Below are positions 20,041 through 29,699 of a DNA stretch of 64,000 nt, piece by piece. This DNA comes from Campylobacter coli (lineage in GTDB: Bacteria > Campylobacterota > Campylobacteria > Campylobacterales > Campylobacteraceae). The notes under the pieces were generated by a model. That model saw only the letters and a list, made by a program, of their open reading frames with translations, was not told the DNA's origin and ran no database searches. Position numbers and translations under genes: made by a program. The stretch's first letter is position 1. Every line of letters begins with the position of its first letter. The stretch spans positions 1,178,001 to 1,242,000 of the forward strand of contig CP154437.1 in NCBI GenBank assembly GCA_039516895.1, given 5' to 3'.

Positions 20041-22227
20041 TCAGTCTTTTTTTAAAAAATGCACCATTTGTCCTAGGGCTATGGAGCTATCGTTGCAAGG
20101 GTATTTTAAAGATGTAAAAAAGTCAAAATTTTTAGCTTTTAAAATTTGAAGTAAGGTTTTATTTTGAAAAACTCCACCCCCTAAAAGCACTTTTAAATCA
20201 TAAGTTTTGCTAAAAGTTATAATCAAATTTGCCAAAGCATTAAACATACCCGTAATAGCCTTGCTTTTTTCATCCTTTAAAGCACCCTCAATGAGTTCTT
20301 TAAAGTTGATTTCTCCATCCTTGAAAAAAAGCTCGTAAGAAAAGTCTAAATTTTCATCATAAAATGCTTCGCACATCAGCCCAATTTGTGCTTCGTAAGA
20401 AATTTTTTCTATATCAAAAACTATACTCCCAAAAGCATCGATAATGCGTCCTAAAGAACTTGTTTGAAGTGTAGAGTGGGTGTGAATTTTTTTAAGATTT
20501 TCAAGTTTTATTTTTGGAATTTTAGATAAAAATGTCTTAGCCTCATCTTCTAAATCATAATGCCAAATCAAGCTCAAAGCTAAATTTTGTATATTTTTTA
20601 TATCGCTATTGATAAGGGTGAAATTCTCAAAATGCGCGATTCTTTCGTATTGTTTTAAATTCCCTATAAAAATCTCTCCACCCCAAATTTTTCCATCATC
20701 GCCATAACCCGTGCCATCAAAGATAAAACCCAAAGCTTTTTCATCTTTTTTAAATTCTTTTTCGTATTCAAAATAAAGTGCGCAAAAATGTGCGTAATGG
20801 TGCTGAATTTTATAAGTATTGTAAAATTCTTTTGTATAGCTAAAATTAGGATGTTTATCGCAAAGTATTTGATCAAAACTTAAATCATAACTTTGTTTAA
20901 AAAAATCAAGCAAAGAAAAAAATCTCTCGTGTACATCAACACTTTTTAAATCCCCTATATAAGGAGAAATCAAAAGTTTATTTTCATAAAAAATCACAAA
21001 TTCATTTTTTAATTCGGAGCCCAAAGCTAAAAAAACTCCTTTTTTATCGCTTTTAATTTCCAAATAAGTCGGATTTAAACCTCTTGAAGTGCGTAAAAAC
21101 ATAGTTTTTCCATTTACAACTTGAGCAATGCTATCATCGCTTGGATTGTGAATTTCTCTTGTATAGTCTAGATAAAAATCAAAAACATTGCCAAGCTTTT
21201 TAAGCAAATTATCCTCATCTTTGATAATGCTTTCACCACTTAAATTTGCACTTGTTGCTATCAAAACCCCATCAAAATATCTAAAAAGTAAAAGATGCAG
21301 TGGAGTGTAAGCTAACATAATGCCGAGTTTATCTACATCAGGGGCGATTAAAGAAAAGGCTTTTTTAGCTTTTAAAATCACGATAGGAGCTAAAATAGAA
21401 CCAAGCAGTTTTTCTTCCTCTTTATCCACAAAACAAAGCTCTTTAGCATCGCTTATATCTCTACACATTAAAGCAAAGGGTTTTTTGGGGCGGTTTTTTC
21501 TAAGTCTTAATTCTTTTATGGCTTCAAGATTAAAGGCATCACACATCAAATGAAATCCCCCCATGCCTTTGATAGCTAAAATTTTTCCTTGCTTTAAAAG
21601 CTTAGCACAGGTCTTAAAAGCTTCATTATCTTGGGCTAGAATTTCACCCTTTTTATTTTTTAAAAAAACATCGATTTTACACTGAGGGCAACTTATAGGC
21701 TGGGCATGAAAACGCCTATTTTTAGGATCTTCATATTCACTTTTGCAAAACTCACACATTTTCAATGTTTCCATTGTGGTATTACACCTATCATAAGGGA
21801 GATTTTTAATAATACTAAATCTTGGCCCACAATGCGTACAAGTGATAAAAGGATATAAAAAACGCGGATTTTTTTCATCAAAAAATTCTTTTTTACACTC
21901 TTTGCAAAGTGCAAAATCACTAAGCATTGGAGTAGTTTTTGTATTTTGCAAAGAAGTACCTATGCTAAAATGGGTATAATTTGTAGTCGTTTGCTCTGTG
22001 ATATCAATGCTATCTATCCTTGCTAAAGGCGGAAGCTTCTCTTTGAGCTTATAGATGAAATGCTCGCATTCTTCTTTGGTACAAGCAAGAATGATTTCTA
22101 CCCCAAAACCATCATTTTTTACTTCTCCACAAAGTCCTAATTCAGAGGCAAGCTCAAAGACAAGAGGACGAAAACCTACACCTTGAACAAGTCCTGAAAT
22201 TTGAAGTTTATATCCTAAGCGGCACAT
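20041..22227 (-). CDS. hypF: Carbamoyltransferase HypF
   Basis: HypF (728 residues) makes the carbamoyl group that becomes the cyanide ligands of the hydrogenase iron. Domains in order: acylphosphatase-like (QISGLVQGVGFRPLVFEL, about 8-25), two zinc fingers (CKECKKEF...CTHC, CEFCKSEY...CPQC), a YrdC/Sua5-like domain (ILAIKGMGGFHLMCDAF, LRLRKNRPKKPFALM) and a Kae1-like carbamoyltransferase domain (IQHHYAHFCALYFEYE, FDGTGYGDDGKIWGGE, LGGGVFQNKTLL at about 682-693). Its start overlaps the preceding gene by 20 bases. Confidence 0.96.
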   Translation of the reverse strand: MCRLGYKLQISGLVQGVGFRPLVFELASELGLCGEVKNDGFGVEIILACTKEECEHFIYKLKEKLPPLARIDSIDITEQTTTNYTHFSIGTSLQNTKTTPMLSDFALCKECKKEFFDEKNPRFLYPFITCTHCGPRFSIIKNLPYDRCNTTMETLKMCEFCKSEYEDPKNRRFHAQPISCPQCKIDVFLKNKKGEILAQDNEAFKTCAKLLKQGKILAIKGMGGFHLMCDAFNLEAIKELRLRKNRPKKPFALMCRDISDAKELCFVDKEEEKLLGSILAPIVILKAKKAFSLIAPDVDKLGIMLAYTPLHLLLFRYFDGVLIATSANLSGESIIKDEDNLLKKLGNVFDFYLDYTREIHNPSDDSIAQVVNGKTMFLRTSRGLNPTYLEIKSDKKGVFLALGSELKNEFVIFYENKLLISPYIGDLKSVDVHERFFSLLDFFKQSYDLSFDQILCDKHPNFSYTKEFYNTYKIQHHYAHFCALYFEYEKEFKKDEKALGFIFDGTGYGDDGKIWGGEIFIGNLKQYERIAHFENFTLINSDIKNIQNLALSLIWHYDLEDEAKTFLSKIPKIKLENLKKIHTHSTLQTSSLGRIIDAFGSIVFDIEKISYEAQIGLMCEAFYDENLDFSYELFFKDGEINFKELIEGALKDEKSKAITGMFNALANLIITFSKTYDLKVLLGGGVFQNKTLLQILKAKNFDFFTSLKYPCNDSSIALGQMVHFLKKD

Positions 22228-23725
22228 CGCTTAACTGACAATTTTTAAGATGTTTTAAAGTATTTCTAAGCAAGGCTTTATGCTCAAACAAAGATCCACT
22301 AATTAGCGCCATTTCACTCTGTTTTTTTTCTCTTAAGCCATCATAAGTATCGCGTAAAAAATAAGCCAAGCTTTCCACAGCTCCATAAGCGATATTTGCA
22401 CTATCTACCCCTGCCAGCATAAAGCTCATAGTAGATCTTAAGGTCCTAGTATAATCAAAACTTTTATCTTCTTTCAAACGATAATCAATCTTCACCCCAC
22501 GAGGCATTTTAGATTCGTCTGCGATTTTTAAAAGCTTTTCTCCTGCCTTGTGTAAATTTTCATCCAAATTTAACACCCTGCCCACCAAGCAAAGTAAAGA
22601 ATAAAAATTGTTTTTAAGTTCAAAACTCTCATTTAAAAGCGGAAATTCTTTGGCAAAATTTTCTAAAAGTCTTGCGCCGATTTCATCTTTTTGTATCTCT
22701 TCATAAAGCTCTTTAGAATTTTTAGGTAAAGAAAGGCAAAGCAAATTGATCTCTTTATTTGCGAGCAATAAATCTTCATACTCCTTACTAAGCTCTAACA
22801 CAAAAGCCTTTTCTCCATAACGACTTAAAAGATAAGAGATTCTTGCCATATTTTTATCTTCTTTGGAAAAGATAAGCTCTCTTGCTCTTGGGTTGATAAA
22901 TTCAAAACCCTCTAAGACTACTATTTGATTATCTAAAGTCGTGATATAAAAATCTTTTTGAAATTCTTTTATCTTTTTAACACTTAAAAATTTATACTCA
23001 TTTTGCCAAAGCTTTAATCCTAAAGCAAAAGAAAACAAATCCTGCGCTAGTCTTAACTTAAATTCATTAAAATCAAGATCGTGATTTTTTCTAAATACAG
23101 CGCTTAATCTTAGCTTCATCAATGGTTTTTCCAAACTCGCAAGAAGTTTTAGATTTTCATTTGAGCAAACAAAGACAGAATTTATAGCTTTGATATCGCA
23201 AGGCATTAAATAATCGCACTCAAAATCCCCTTTAAATAAAGAAATTTCATAAATGCCCTTTTTATCCTTTAAATAAATACTTTTTTCTTTTAGCAACAAA
23301 TCAAAAGCAGTGTTTAAATTTTTATCAAAATTATCTTCATTAAGACTTTGAAATTCGTTTAAATCACTTGAAAATTCACACTCGCAAAATACACCCCATT
23401 CGTTTTTACTTAATTCTTTTTTTTCTTGATAGAGCTTTGAATTAAGATAAGTAAGATAAGTAAAAGGGAAAAATTCTTTATCCTTTACTTCTTGCTGATG
23501 AAATTCTCCTGCCCTAACATCAAATTTTTTCAAAAAAATACTATGACTCATAGAATTTAAAGAATCACAAAAAGCCTTTAAATTTTCTTCGTCCGCATCA
23601 ATGCTAAAATGATATTTATCCTCTTGTTTTTCTAAAGTATAACGATAATTTTTCGCATAAAAACGCAACAAATATTCAAATATATCATTATCCGCACTAT
23701 AAACAAAATCAAATTCCAAAGTCAT
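22208..23725 (-). CDS. HypF-linked protein of unknown function with possible HypF-like ends
   Basis: I do not recognise a named family for this 505-residue protein. Two features recall HypF, its downstream neighbour. The first 75 residues have a possible alternating strand-helix pattern that could suit an acylphosphatase-type fold. The last 60 residues (IAYGAVESLAYFLRDTYDGL, then ALISGSLFEHKALL at about 473-486) resemble the end of HypF's Kae1-like domain (LGGGVFQNKTLL). The zinc fingers and the HHYAH-type metal motif are absent. It begins the coupled hypF unit and overlaps hypF by 20 bases, so a role in hydrogenase maturation is a reasonable inference. Homology to HypF is my pattern reading. 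Confidence 0.6.
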   Translation of the reverse strand: MTLEFDFVYSADNDIFEYLLRFYAKNYRYTLEKQEDKYHFSIDADEENLKAFCDSLNSMSHSIFLKKFDVRAGEFHQQEVKDKEFFPFTYLTYLNSKLYQEKKELSKNEWGVFCECEFSSDLNEFQSLNEDNFDKNLNTAFDLLLKEKSIYLKDKKGIYEISLFKGDFECDYLMPCDIKAINSVFVCSNENLKLLASLEKPLMKLRLSAVFRKNHDLDFNEFKLRLAQDLFSFALGLKLWQNEYKFLSVKKIKEFQKDFYITTLDNQIVVLEGFEFINPRARELIFSKEDKNMARISYLLSRYGEKAFVLELSKEYEDLLLANKEINLLCLSLPKNSKELYEEIQKDEIGARLLENFAKEFPLLNESFELKNNFYSLLCLVGRVLNLDENLHKAGEKLLKIADESKMPRGVKIDYRLKEDKSFDYTRTLRSTMSFMLAGVDSANIAYGAVESLAYFLRDTYDGLREKKQSEMALISGSLFEHKALLRNTLKHLKNCQLSDVPLRI

Positions 23726-23771
23726 ATTGTGCCTTTTTTGAAAAATAAACTATAAATATAGCATTTTTTAC

Positions 23772-24419
23772 TTAAAATTCTTTTTCTCTTTGCCTAAAAT
23801 CGCTCATAAAAGAATAGATAAAATCATAAAATTCTTTGCTATGATTTGGGAATTTAATGTGGCTTAATTCATGCAAAATCACATATTCTATAGCTCTTAA
23901 GTTTTTTTCTAAAAGTCTTAAATTTAAGTTGATATAGCCTTTTTTATGATTGCAAGATCCCCAACGCGTTTTCATTTTTTTAATGCTTAAATGAGAATAA
24001 TGCAAATTTGTTTTTTTGCTCCATTTTTTAAGATAAAAAGAAAAAATGATTTTTGCATTTTGTTTTAAAAAATTATCCAAATCTTCTCTTGAAGCACTTT
24101 GAATTTCACCCTTTAAAATTCGCGTTTTTTTAAAGCTTTCATCTAAATTTAAAATATATTTTTTACCTAAAAAATATATTTCATTTTCGCTAAGCCTTGC
24201 TTTTTTGCTTTGAAAATTAAGATAAGTTTTTTGTATCCAAATTTCATTTTTATATAAAAATTCTTTTGCTTTTTCTAGCGGATAAAATTGAGGGATACTT
24301 AAATGAAATTCGCCCTTTTCATTGAGCTTTAAACGCAAGGTTTTAATGTTTTTGATTTGATAGAAAAAATCCCTATTTAAGTAACGAAAACTTTTTACAC
24401 TAGAGCTTTGCCTTGCCAT
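23772..24419 (-). CDS. YgjP-like (DUF45) zinc metalloprotease-type protein
   Basis: This 215-residue protein has the zinc motif HELSH at about residues 183-187 in IEYVILHELSHIKFPNHS, preceded by KKMKTRWGSCNHKKGYINLN, the pattern of YgjP/SprT-like DUF45 proteins. The basic N-terminus resembles the usual strand-rich region. The family is annotated as metal-dependent hydrolase, and its substrate is not known. It overlaps the MATE gene by 25 bases and is followed 46 bases later by the hypF-linked gene. Confidence 0.8.
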   Translation of the reverse strand: MARQSSSVKSFRYLNRDFFYQIKNIKTLRLKLNEKGEFHLSIPQFYPLEKAKEFLYKNEIWIQKTYLNFQSKKARLSENEIYFLGKKYILNLDESFKKTRILKGEIQSASREDLDNFLKQNAKIIFSFYLKKWSKKTNLHYSHLSIKKMKTRWGSCNHKKGYINLNLRLLEKNLRAIEYVILHELSHIKFPNHSKEFYDFIYSFMSDFRQREKEF

Positions 24420-25711
24420 TTCTTACTCTTCCATCTATAAGCATTTACAAGCCCTCTTAAGAACTCATCTGCACAAAAACCTATCCATACCCCCAAAATT
24501 CCAAGCCCAAAATGAAAACAAAGCACATAGCCCACCGGTAAAGAAACACCCATCATAAAAACAAGTCCGCTAAAAAATGGAAATTTCGCATCTCCGCTCG
24601 CTCTTAGGGCATTGACCATGACTATATTAAAAGTGCGTGAAATTTCAAGAAAAATAGAAAGCGTAAATAAAGGAAGCATAAGCTCTCTAAGCTCAGGTTT
24701 TAAATCAAGCAAATCCATGGTAAAATCTTTGAAAACAAAATTTAAAACCGCCACAAAAGCACTGGCCATCACGCTCAAATACAAGGCATTCCAAGCGTGC
24801 TTATAGGCGATATTTTGGTATTTTGCACCCACTAATTTACCTACGATGATTTCATTTGCTATGCTGATTGCTTGTCCAATAAGCATGATAAGCATTGAAA
24901 TTTGAAAATAAATCGTTTGCACGCTATCATTGTTTGATCCAAGTTTTGCCACAAAAGAAAAAGCGATAAAATACTGCACTATCCAAAGCAAATTTTCTCC
25001 CGCTGAAAAACCGCCTATGTTTAAAACTTTTTTCACCACAGCTTTTTCAAGCTTTATCATTTCTTGAATTTTAAGATGAATTTTTAATTTATAAAAAAGT
25101 ATGATAAGTAAAGCAGCCACCGCCACAAAACGCGCAACAAGATTGCTAAGCCCTACTCCTAAAAGCTCGCTTTGAGTAAAATGCAGGGCGTAAAAATTGC
25201 CTATAATGACTATGATATCCATCAAAAAGCCTATAAACATAACCCAATAAGCCATATTATAAACCCTGATAATAGCAGCCAATACAATCCCCAAAGCATC
25301 AAAAAACAAACAAATTCCTAGCATTCTTAGATAGATAATGCCATCTTGTAATTTTTCTTCAGGGATATTAGCAAGCCTAAGCAAAAGCTCTCCTTGCCAT
25401 ATGATAAACACCGCGCAAACAAAACCCAAGAGCGCATTTAAAAACAAGCTTTGATGTATCACTTTTCTTGCTAAGACTAAATCCCTTGCTCCTATGGCTT
25501 GAGCGATCACAACACTACAACCCACACTTAAAAAACTAAAAATCGTGATAAACAAATCAGCGATTAAATTCCCCGCTCCCATAGCACCCACAAGGGAATT
25601 TGAATAATGCGAAACCATAGCAGTATTGATGATGATAGTAAGGTATTTTGAAAGCAAATCCCAAAAAATAGGAACACTGAGTTTTGTTAGGGAAAGTTGT
25701 TTTTTTGCCAT
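24395..25711 (-). CDS. MATE-family multidrug/Na+ (or H+) antiporter
   Basis: The protein (438 residues) has about 12 hydrophobic segments and two related halves, as in MATE exporters. Family-like stretches include PIFWDLLSKYLTIIINTAMVSHYS, AMGAGNLIADLF, VVIAQAIGARDL and, in the second half, GQAISIANEIIVGKLVGA. MATE proteins export cationic compounds across the inner membrane. The ATG lies two bases after the end of a gene remnant. The substrate cannot be inferred from sequence. Confidence 0.85.
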   Translation of the reverse strand: MAKKQLSLTKLSVPIFWDLLSKYLTIIINTAMVSHYSNSLVGAMGAGNLIADLFITIFSFLSVGCSVVIAQAIGARDLVLARKVIHQSLFLNALLGFVCAVFIIWQGELLLRLANIPEEKLQDGIIYLRMLGICLFFDALGIVLAAIIRVYNMAYWVMFIGFLMDIIVIIGNFYALHFTQSELLGVGLSNLVARFVAVAALLIILFYKLKIHLKIQEMIKLEKAVVKKVLNIGGFSAGENLLWIVQYFIAFSFVAKLGSNNDSVQTIYFQISMLIMLIGQAISIANEIIVGKLVGAKYQNIAYKHAWNALYLSVMASAFVAVLNFVFKDFTMDLLDLKPELRELMLPLFTLSIFLEISRTFNIVMVNALRASGDAKFPFFSGLVFMMGVSLPVGYVLCFHFGLGILGVWIGFCADEFLRGLVNAYRWKSKKWQGKALV

Positions 25712-25713
25712 GA

Positions 25714-25887
25714 TTATTCTTTTAAAAAGCCGTATTCATAAATTTTAGGCTCTAGCTTTTTGGCTAAATTACTTTTTAAAGGTTCTTCGCTTAGTTTTAA
25801 AAGTGTTTCAAACAAAACTATATCCTTATGAAATTCTTTTTTTAAGGATATAATTTTAATATAAAGATACTTGTTTTTGTATAAATC
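25714..25887 (-). pseudogene. C-terminal remnant of a deleted gene (possibly the Cj0617/Cj0618 family)
   Basis: Directly after the pstB stop, and in the same frame, the minus strand stays open for 57 codons with protein-like composition, ending KKLEPKIYEYGFLKE and a TAA. There is no ATG and no ribosome binding site at its beginning. In NCTC 11168 (from memory) this position carries Cj0617 and Cj0618, phase-variable members of the 617 family. The simplest reading is that a deletion removed them and left the last codons next to pstB. The assignment to that family is inferred from position. Confidence 0.55.
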
Positions 25888-26628
25888 TCACCCAAAAGCA
25901 CCACTTAAATAAGCCTTGGTTTTTTCTTGCTTTGGATTTTCAAAAAATTCCTTACTTTCCCCAAATTCTATAAGCTCTCCAAGGTGAAAAAATGCTGTAT
26001 AATCAGCCACGCGTTTACCTTGCTGCATATTGTGCGTAACCATGATCATAGAAAGATTATGGCTTAATTCTTTTAAAAGCTCTTCAATCACGCCTGAACT
26101 TATAGGATCAAGTGCAGAAGTTGGCTCATCTAAAAGCAAAAGTTTAGGTTTGATCGCTAAAGCTCTTGCGATACAAAGGCGTTGTTGTTGTCCGCCTGAA
26201 AGAGCTAGAGCATTTTGCTTGAGCTTGTCTTTAACCTCTCCAAAAAGCCCTACTTTTTGCAAACAATCCACCACCAAAGCTTCTTCCTCATCCTTGCTTT
26301 TAATCATACCATGAAGTTTTGGAGCATAAGAGATATTTTCATAAATGCTTTTTACAAAAACATTAGCTTGTTGAAAAACCATACCGACATTTTTACGCAA
26401 AACTACTACATCTTGATTTTTTACATCTTTTCCTTCGATTTCTACTAAACCATCGATTTTTGCGATTTTGTCATTCATTCTGTTAAAACAACGCAAAAAG
26501 GTAGACTTTCCACATCCTGAAGCACCGATTAATGCAGTGATTTTATTTTGCTCGATTTGCATATTGATATCAAATAAAGCTTGTTTTTTTCCATAAAATA
26601 AATTTAAATTTGTTGTTTTTGCTATCAC
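25888..26628 (-). CDS. pstB: Phosphate ABC transporter ATP-binding protein PstB
   Basis: PstB (246 residues from a GTG at 26628) is the ATPase of the high-affinity phosphate importer. It shows Walker [11 protein letters not shown], the Q-loop, signature [16 protein letters not shown], Walker [14 protein letters not shown] and switch MVTHNM. The GTG overlaps the pstA stop as GTGA and has AGGAAAA upstream. A longer in-frame reading to 26757 lies inside pstA and has no family similarity, so I rejected it. Length agrees with other PstB proteins (about 250). Confidence 0.95.
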   Translation of the reverse strand: MIAKTTNLNLFYGKKQALFDINMQIEQNKITALIGASGCGKSTFLRCFNRMNDKIAKIDGLVEIEGKDVKNQDVVVLRKNVGMVFQQANVFVKSIYENISYAPKLHGMIKSKDEEEALVVDCLQKVGLFGEVKDKLKQNALALSGGQQQRLCIARALAIKPKLLLLDEPTSALDPISSGVIEELLKELSHNLSMIMVTHNMQQGKRVADYTAFFHLGELIEFGESKEFFENPKQEKTKAYLSGAFG

Positions 26629-27713
26629 TTTAATTTTCCTTGAAAATATTTTCTTAATAAAACCGCACTTAAATTTAGCACCACTAAAAGCCCTAAAAGT
26701 ACGATGATACCCGCTGCAGTTCTTTCTAAAAACGCACGCTCTGGCATAGCCGACCATGAATAAATTTGAGCAGGTAAAACACTAGTTGCATCAAGCACTG
26801 AACTTGCCACATCAGGGATAAAAGCTATCATACCAATAATCATCAAAGGCGCAGTCTCACCTATGGCTCCTGCTAAAGTAAGGATAGAACCTGTTAAAAT
26901 CATAGGCATAGCCAAAGGAAGCATGATGCCCTTTACCATTTGCACCTTTGTCATACCCAAAGCATAGGCAGCATTTTTCATGTTGATATCCACGCTTTTT
27001 AAAGCTGCTTTGGTTGAAACTATGATGATAGGCAAGCTCATGATCGCTAAAGTAAGCCCGCCTACTAAAGCACTTGAACGTGGCATTCCAAAAAGATTGA
27101 TAAACACGCCAAGTCCTAAAAGTCCAAACAAAATACTAGGAATACTTGCAAGATTGTTAATGCACACTTCTATAAAATGTGTAAATAAATTTTGCGGTGC
27201 AAATTCTTCCAAGTAAATCGCCGCTGCAACTCCTACTGGAACGCTTACTGCCATACACACAAGCATAACAAGCAAAGTTCCTACAGCTGAAGATAAAATT
27301 CCTGAATTTTCAGGCGATTTAGAATCCCCATTTAAAAAGAAATTCGTATTAAAACGAAGTGCTATTTCATCTTTTTGTACAAGATTATCAACCAAAGCTC
27401 TTTGCTCTTCATTTAAGCGGTTGTAATTTTGTTTCATATACTGATCCACTTCTGAATTTGCTAAAAGCCATGATTTTTCAGTGATTTGTCCTGTTCTTAT
27501 CTTTCTTTGCTCTGCACGCGATAAAAGCTCATAAGCAGGTGAATTTCTATCCGCTTCCACATAAATATAAGTTTGCTTAAACGCCCCAATTCCAAGATAT
27601 GCCACACTTCCTAAAAAGATACAAAGAAAAATGAGATTGATATAAAGTCCCATTTTACAAAGTCTTTTAAAAGACTTTGAGGCTTTTTGTCGTTTTTTGA
27701 AAAGCTTTTTCAT
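26625..27713 (-). CDS. pstA: Phosphate ABC transporter permease PstA
   Basis: PstA (362 residues) has an N-terminal membrane segment (about 22-45), a large periplasmic loop (about 46-125) and the ABC permease domain with the EAA-type loop [20 protein letters not shown]. It pairs with PstC in the inner membrane. At 362 residues it is longer than E. coli PstA (296), owing to the extended N-terminal loop. It overlaps both pstC and pstB by four bases. Confidence 0.94.
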   Translation of the reverse strand: MKKLFKKRQKASKSFKRLCKMGLYINLIFLCIFLGSVAYLGIGAFKQTYIYVEADRNSPAYELLSRAEQRKIRTGQITEKSWLLANSEVDQYMKQNYNRLNEEQRALVDNLVQKDEIALRFNTNFFLNGDSKSPENSGILSSAVGTLLVMLVCMAVSVPVGVAAAIYLEEFAPQNLFTHFIEVCINNLASIPSILFGLLGLGVFINLFGMPRSSALVGGLTLAIMSLPIIIVSTKAALKSVDINMKNAAYALGMTKVQMVKGIMLPLAMPMILTGSILTLAGAIGETAPLMIIGMIAFIPDVASSVLDATSVLPAQIYSWSAMPERAFLERTAAGIIVLLGLLVVLNLSAVLLRKYFQGKLK

Positions 27714-28624
27714 AAATTTTTCCTTTTGTGAAAGCGGTTGATAAGATAAACGCTAAACATATTGATGATTAAAGTGATGATGAAAAGCACCAAACCTAAA
27801 GAAAAGGCACTTAAAGCTAAAGAACTATCAAAAGCTTGATCCCCACTTAATGCTTCTACGATCTTAACCGTAACCGTTGTCATATCTTCTAAGAAATTCA
27901 TTGTCAAATTTGGACGCAAAGAAGCTGCCATTACCACTATCATGGTTTCACCTAAAGCCCTTGAAAGCCCTAAAAGACAAGCTGCTACTATACCTGGAAT
28001 AGCCTCAGGTAAAATCACAGCAAAAACCACTTCTTTTTTTGTCATCCCCAAAGCATAAGCTCCGTTAATCCTTTTTTCACTCACAGCTTCGATACAATCT
28101 TGCGACAAAGAAGCCACTATAGGCACTATCATAATCCCCATGATAAATCCCGCACCTAAAGCACTTTGAAAACTCGCCTGTATACCAAACAAAGAAAAAA
28201 ACCATACTATAAAAGGTGCTACGATTATAGCTGCAAAAAATCCAAAAACAACAGTAGGAATCCCTGCGATAACTTCTAGGATAGGCTTGAGGTAATTTTT
28301 AGATTTTTTACCGGCAAAAACACCTAAATATATAGCACACATTACCCCCAAAGGTAGAGCTGTTAACATAGCAATTAAAGAGATATAAAAAGTTCCCCAA
28401 AAAAGCGACACTGCACCAAAAACCCCTTGCTTGCTCGTGCCATCTGCATTCATAAAAGCTGCATCAGCTGCCCATTCGCTTGAAAATAAAAAAGTACTTA
28501 TGCTTTCTTTTTGAAAGAATTTTAAAGCTTCGATTAAAATCGTTAGCATGATGGCAAAGCTTACCACCACACTAACAAAAGCGCATAAGAAAAGCATAAA
28601 TTTAATTATTTTTTCTTTTAGCAA
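27710..28624 (-). CDS. pstC: Phosphate ABC transporter permease PstC
   Basis: PstC (304 residues) is the second permease subunit, with about six membrane segments. The permease signature is [25 protein letters not shown], and the core includes FWGTFYISLIAMLTALPLGV, EVIAGIPTVVFGFFAAIIVAP and GLSRALGETMIVVMAA. Its start is nine bases downstream of pstS, with AAGGAAAA as ribosome binding site. It belongs to the PhosR-controlled pstSCAB operon. Confidence 0.95.
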   Translation of the reverse strand: MLKEKIIKFMLFLCAFVSVVVSFAIMLTILIEALKFFQKESISTFLFSSEWAADAAFMNADGTSKQGVFGAVSLFWGTFYISLIAMLTALPLGVMCAIYLGVFAGKKSKNYLKPILEVIAGIPTVVFGFFAAIIVAPFIVWFFSLFGIQASFQSALGAGFIMGIMIVPIVASLSQDCIEAVSEKRINGAYALGMTKKEVVFAVILPEAIPGIVAACLLGLSRALGETMIVVMAASLRPNLTMNFLEDMTTVTVKIVEALSGDQAFDSSLALSAFSLGLVLFIITLIINMFSVYLINRFHKRKNL

Positions 28625-28633
28625 AGTTTTTCC

Positions 28634-29629
28634 TTAAAATACTTTTCCAGCTTTTACAAGCTCATCGGTTAGAATTTTTCTATCTTCTATATGTTTTTGA
28701 GAAGCTTTTAAAAGCTCATTATTTAAAGGAACAAGCCCTATTTTCTCAAGCTCTCCTCCACTTTTTGCTAAATCATCACTCATATAAATTTTTGCAAATT
28801 CAAAGGCTTCTTTAGGGTTTTTCTTTGCATTGATATATATAAATAAACTTCTTGCAAGATCATATTTTCCATCAGCAATATTTTTTTCATCTGCTTTTAC
28901 ACCATCGATATCTGCTGCATTGATTTTATCCACATTGCTTACTAAAAATCCATAACCAAAAAGTCCAAAAGCATCTTTATCGATAGTAAGTTTTGAAACG
29001 ATTAGATTATCATTTTCACCACTTGGGATATAAGCTCCATCTTGGCGTATGGTTTTATACTCGCCTTTGTATTCAGAAATTTTTTTAGAAATATCACTCA
29101 TTATAAGTTCTTCTACGGTATCTCTTGTGCCTGAGCTTGATGGAGGACCATAAACACTGATTTTACGATTAGGTAAATTTTTATTGATTTGATTCCAGTT
29201 TGTATAAGGATTTGGGACAAGTTTGCCACCTTGTGGAACCTCTTTAGCTAGAGCTAGGAAAAGTTCTTTTTTAGTGATATTTAAAGGTGTGTTGGCCTTA
29301 TTTTGCGCTAAAACTATACCATCATAACCTACCATAATCCCTACTATATCAGTAACTCCCGCTTTTTTGCAAGTTTCAAATTCGCTAAATTTCATCGCTC
29401 TTGAAGCATTAGAAATATCAGTTATACCCTCGCAAAATACTTTAAATCCACCCCCTGTTCCTAAACTCTCTACGATAGGAGTTTTTGTATTGTGAATCGC
29501 TGCATACTCTTCAGCTACAAAAGAAGTAAATGGATACACAGTTGATGAACCTGCGATTTTTAAATCGGCCGCATTTAAAGCACCTGCTAAAGCAAAACTT
29601 GCAACACTTAAAGCTAGAATTTTTTTCAT
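28634..29629 (-). CDS. pstS: Periplasmic phosphate-binding protein PstS
   Basis: PstS (331 residues) has a Sec signal peptide (MKKILALSVASFALAGALNA) and then DLKIAGSSTVYPF, the phosphate-binding SST motif near the mature N-terminus. Further binding elements are ISNASRAMKFSEF and GPPSSSGTRDTVEEL, the latter carrying the SSGT-type loop. It captures phosphate for PstCAB. AAGGAG lies eight bases upstream of the ATG, and a perfect PhosR-type box lies 48 bases upstream. Confidence 0.96.
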   Translation of the reverse strand: MKKILALSVASFALAGALNAADLKIAGSSTVYPFTSFVAEEYAAIHNTKTPIVESLGTGGGFKVFCEGITDISNASRAMKFSEFETCKKAGVTDIVGIMVGYDGIVLAQNKANTPLNITKKELFLALAKEVPQGGKLVPNPYTNWNQINKNLPNRKISVYGPPSSSGTRDTVEELIMSDISKKISEYKGEYKTIRQDGAYIPSGENDNLIVSKLTIDKDAFGLFGYGFLVSNVDKINAADIDGVKADEKNIADGKYDLARSLFIYINAKKNPKEAFEFAKIYMSDDLAKSGGELEKIGLVPLNNELLKASQKHIEDRKILTDELVKAGKVF

Positions 29630-29676
29630 TTTTTCTCCTTACTTTTAAAAAAGTAACGGAAGTTTAGGAAAAGTGG

Positions 29677-29692
29677 GAAACATTTTGGAAAC
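29677..29692 (-). promoter_or_regulatory. PhosR-type pho box upstream of pstS
   Basis: On the minus strand the 16 bases read GTTTCCAAAATGTTTC, a perfect match to the C. jejuni PhosR consensus as I know it (two GTTTC repeats separated by NAAAAN). It ends 47 bases before the pstS ATG, a suitable place to replace a -35 element. It predicts induction by the PhosSR two-component system in phosphate limitation. PhosS and PhosR are not in this window. Confidence 0.85.
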
Positions 29693-29699
29693 ATTTTTT

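Noticed and set aside
26629-26757. Extended N-terminus of PstB
   Set aside because: It lies inside pstA, shows no PstB similarity, and a GTG with a ribosome binding site at 26628 gives the expected protein.
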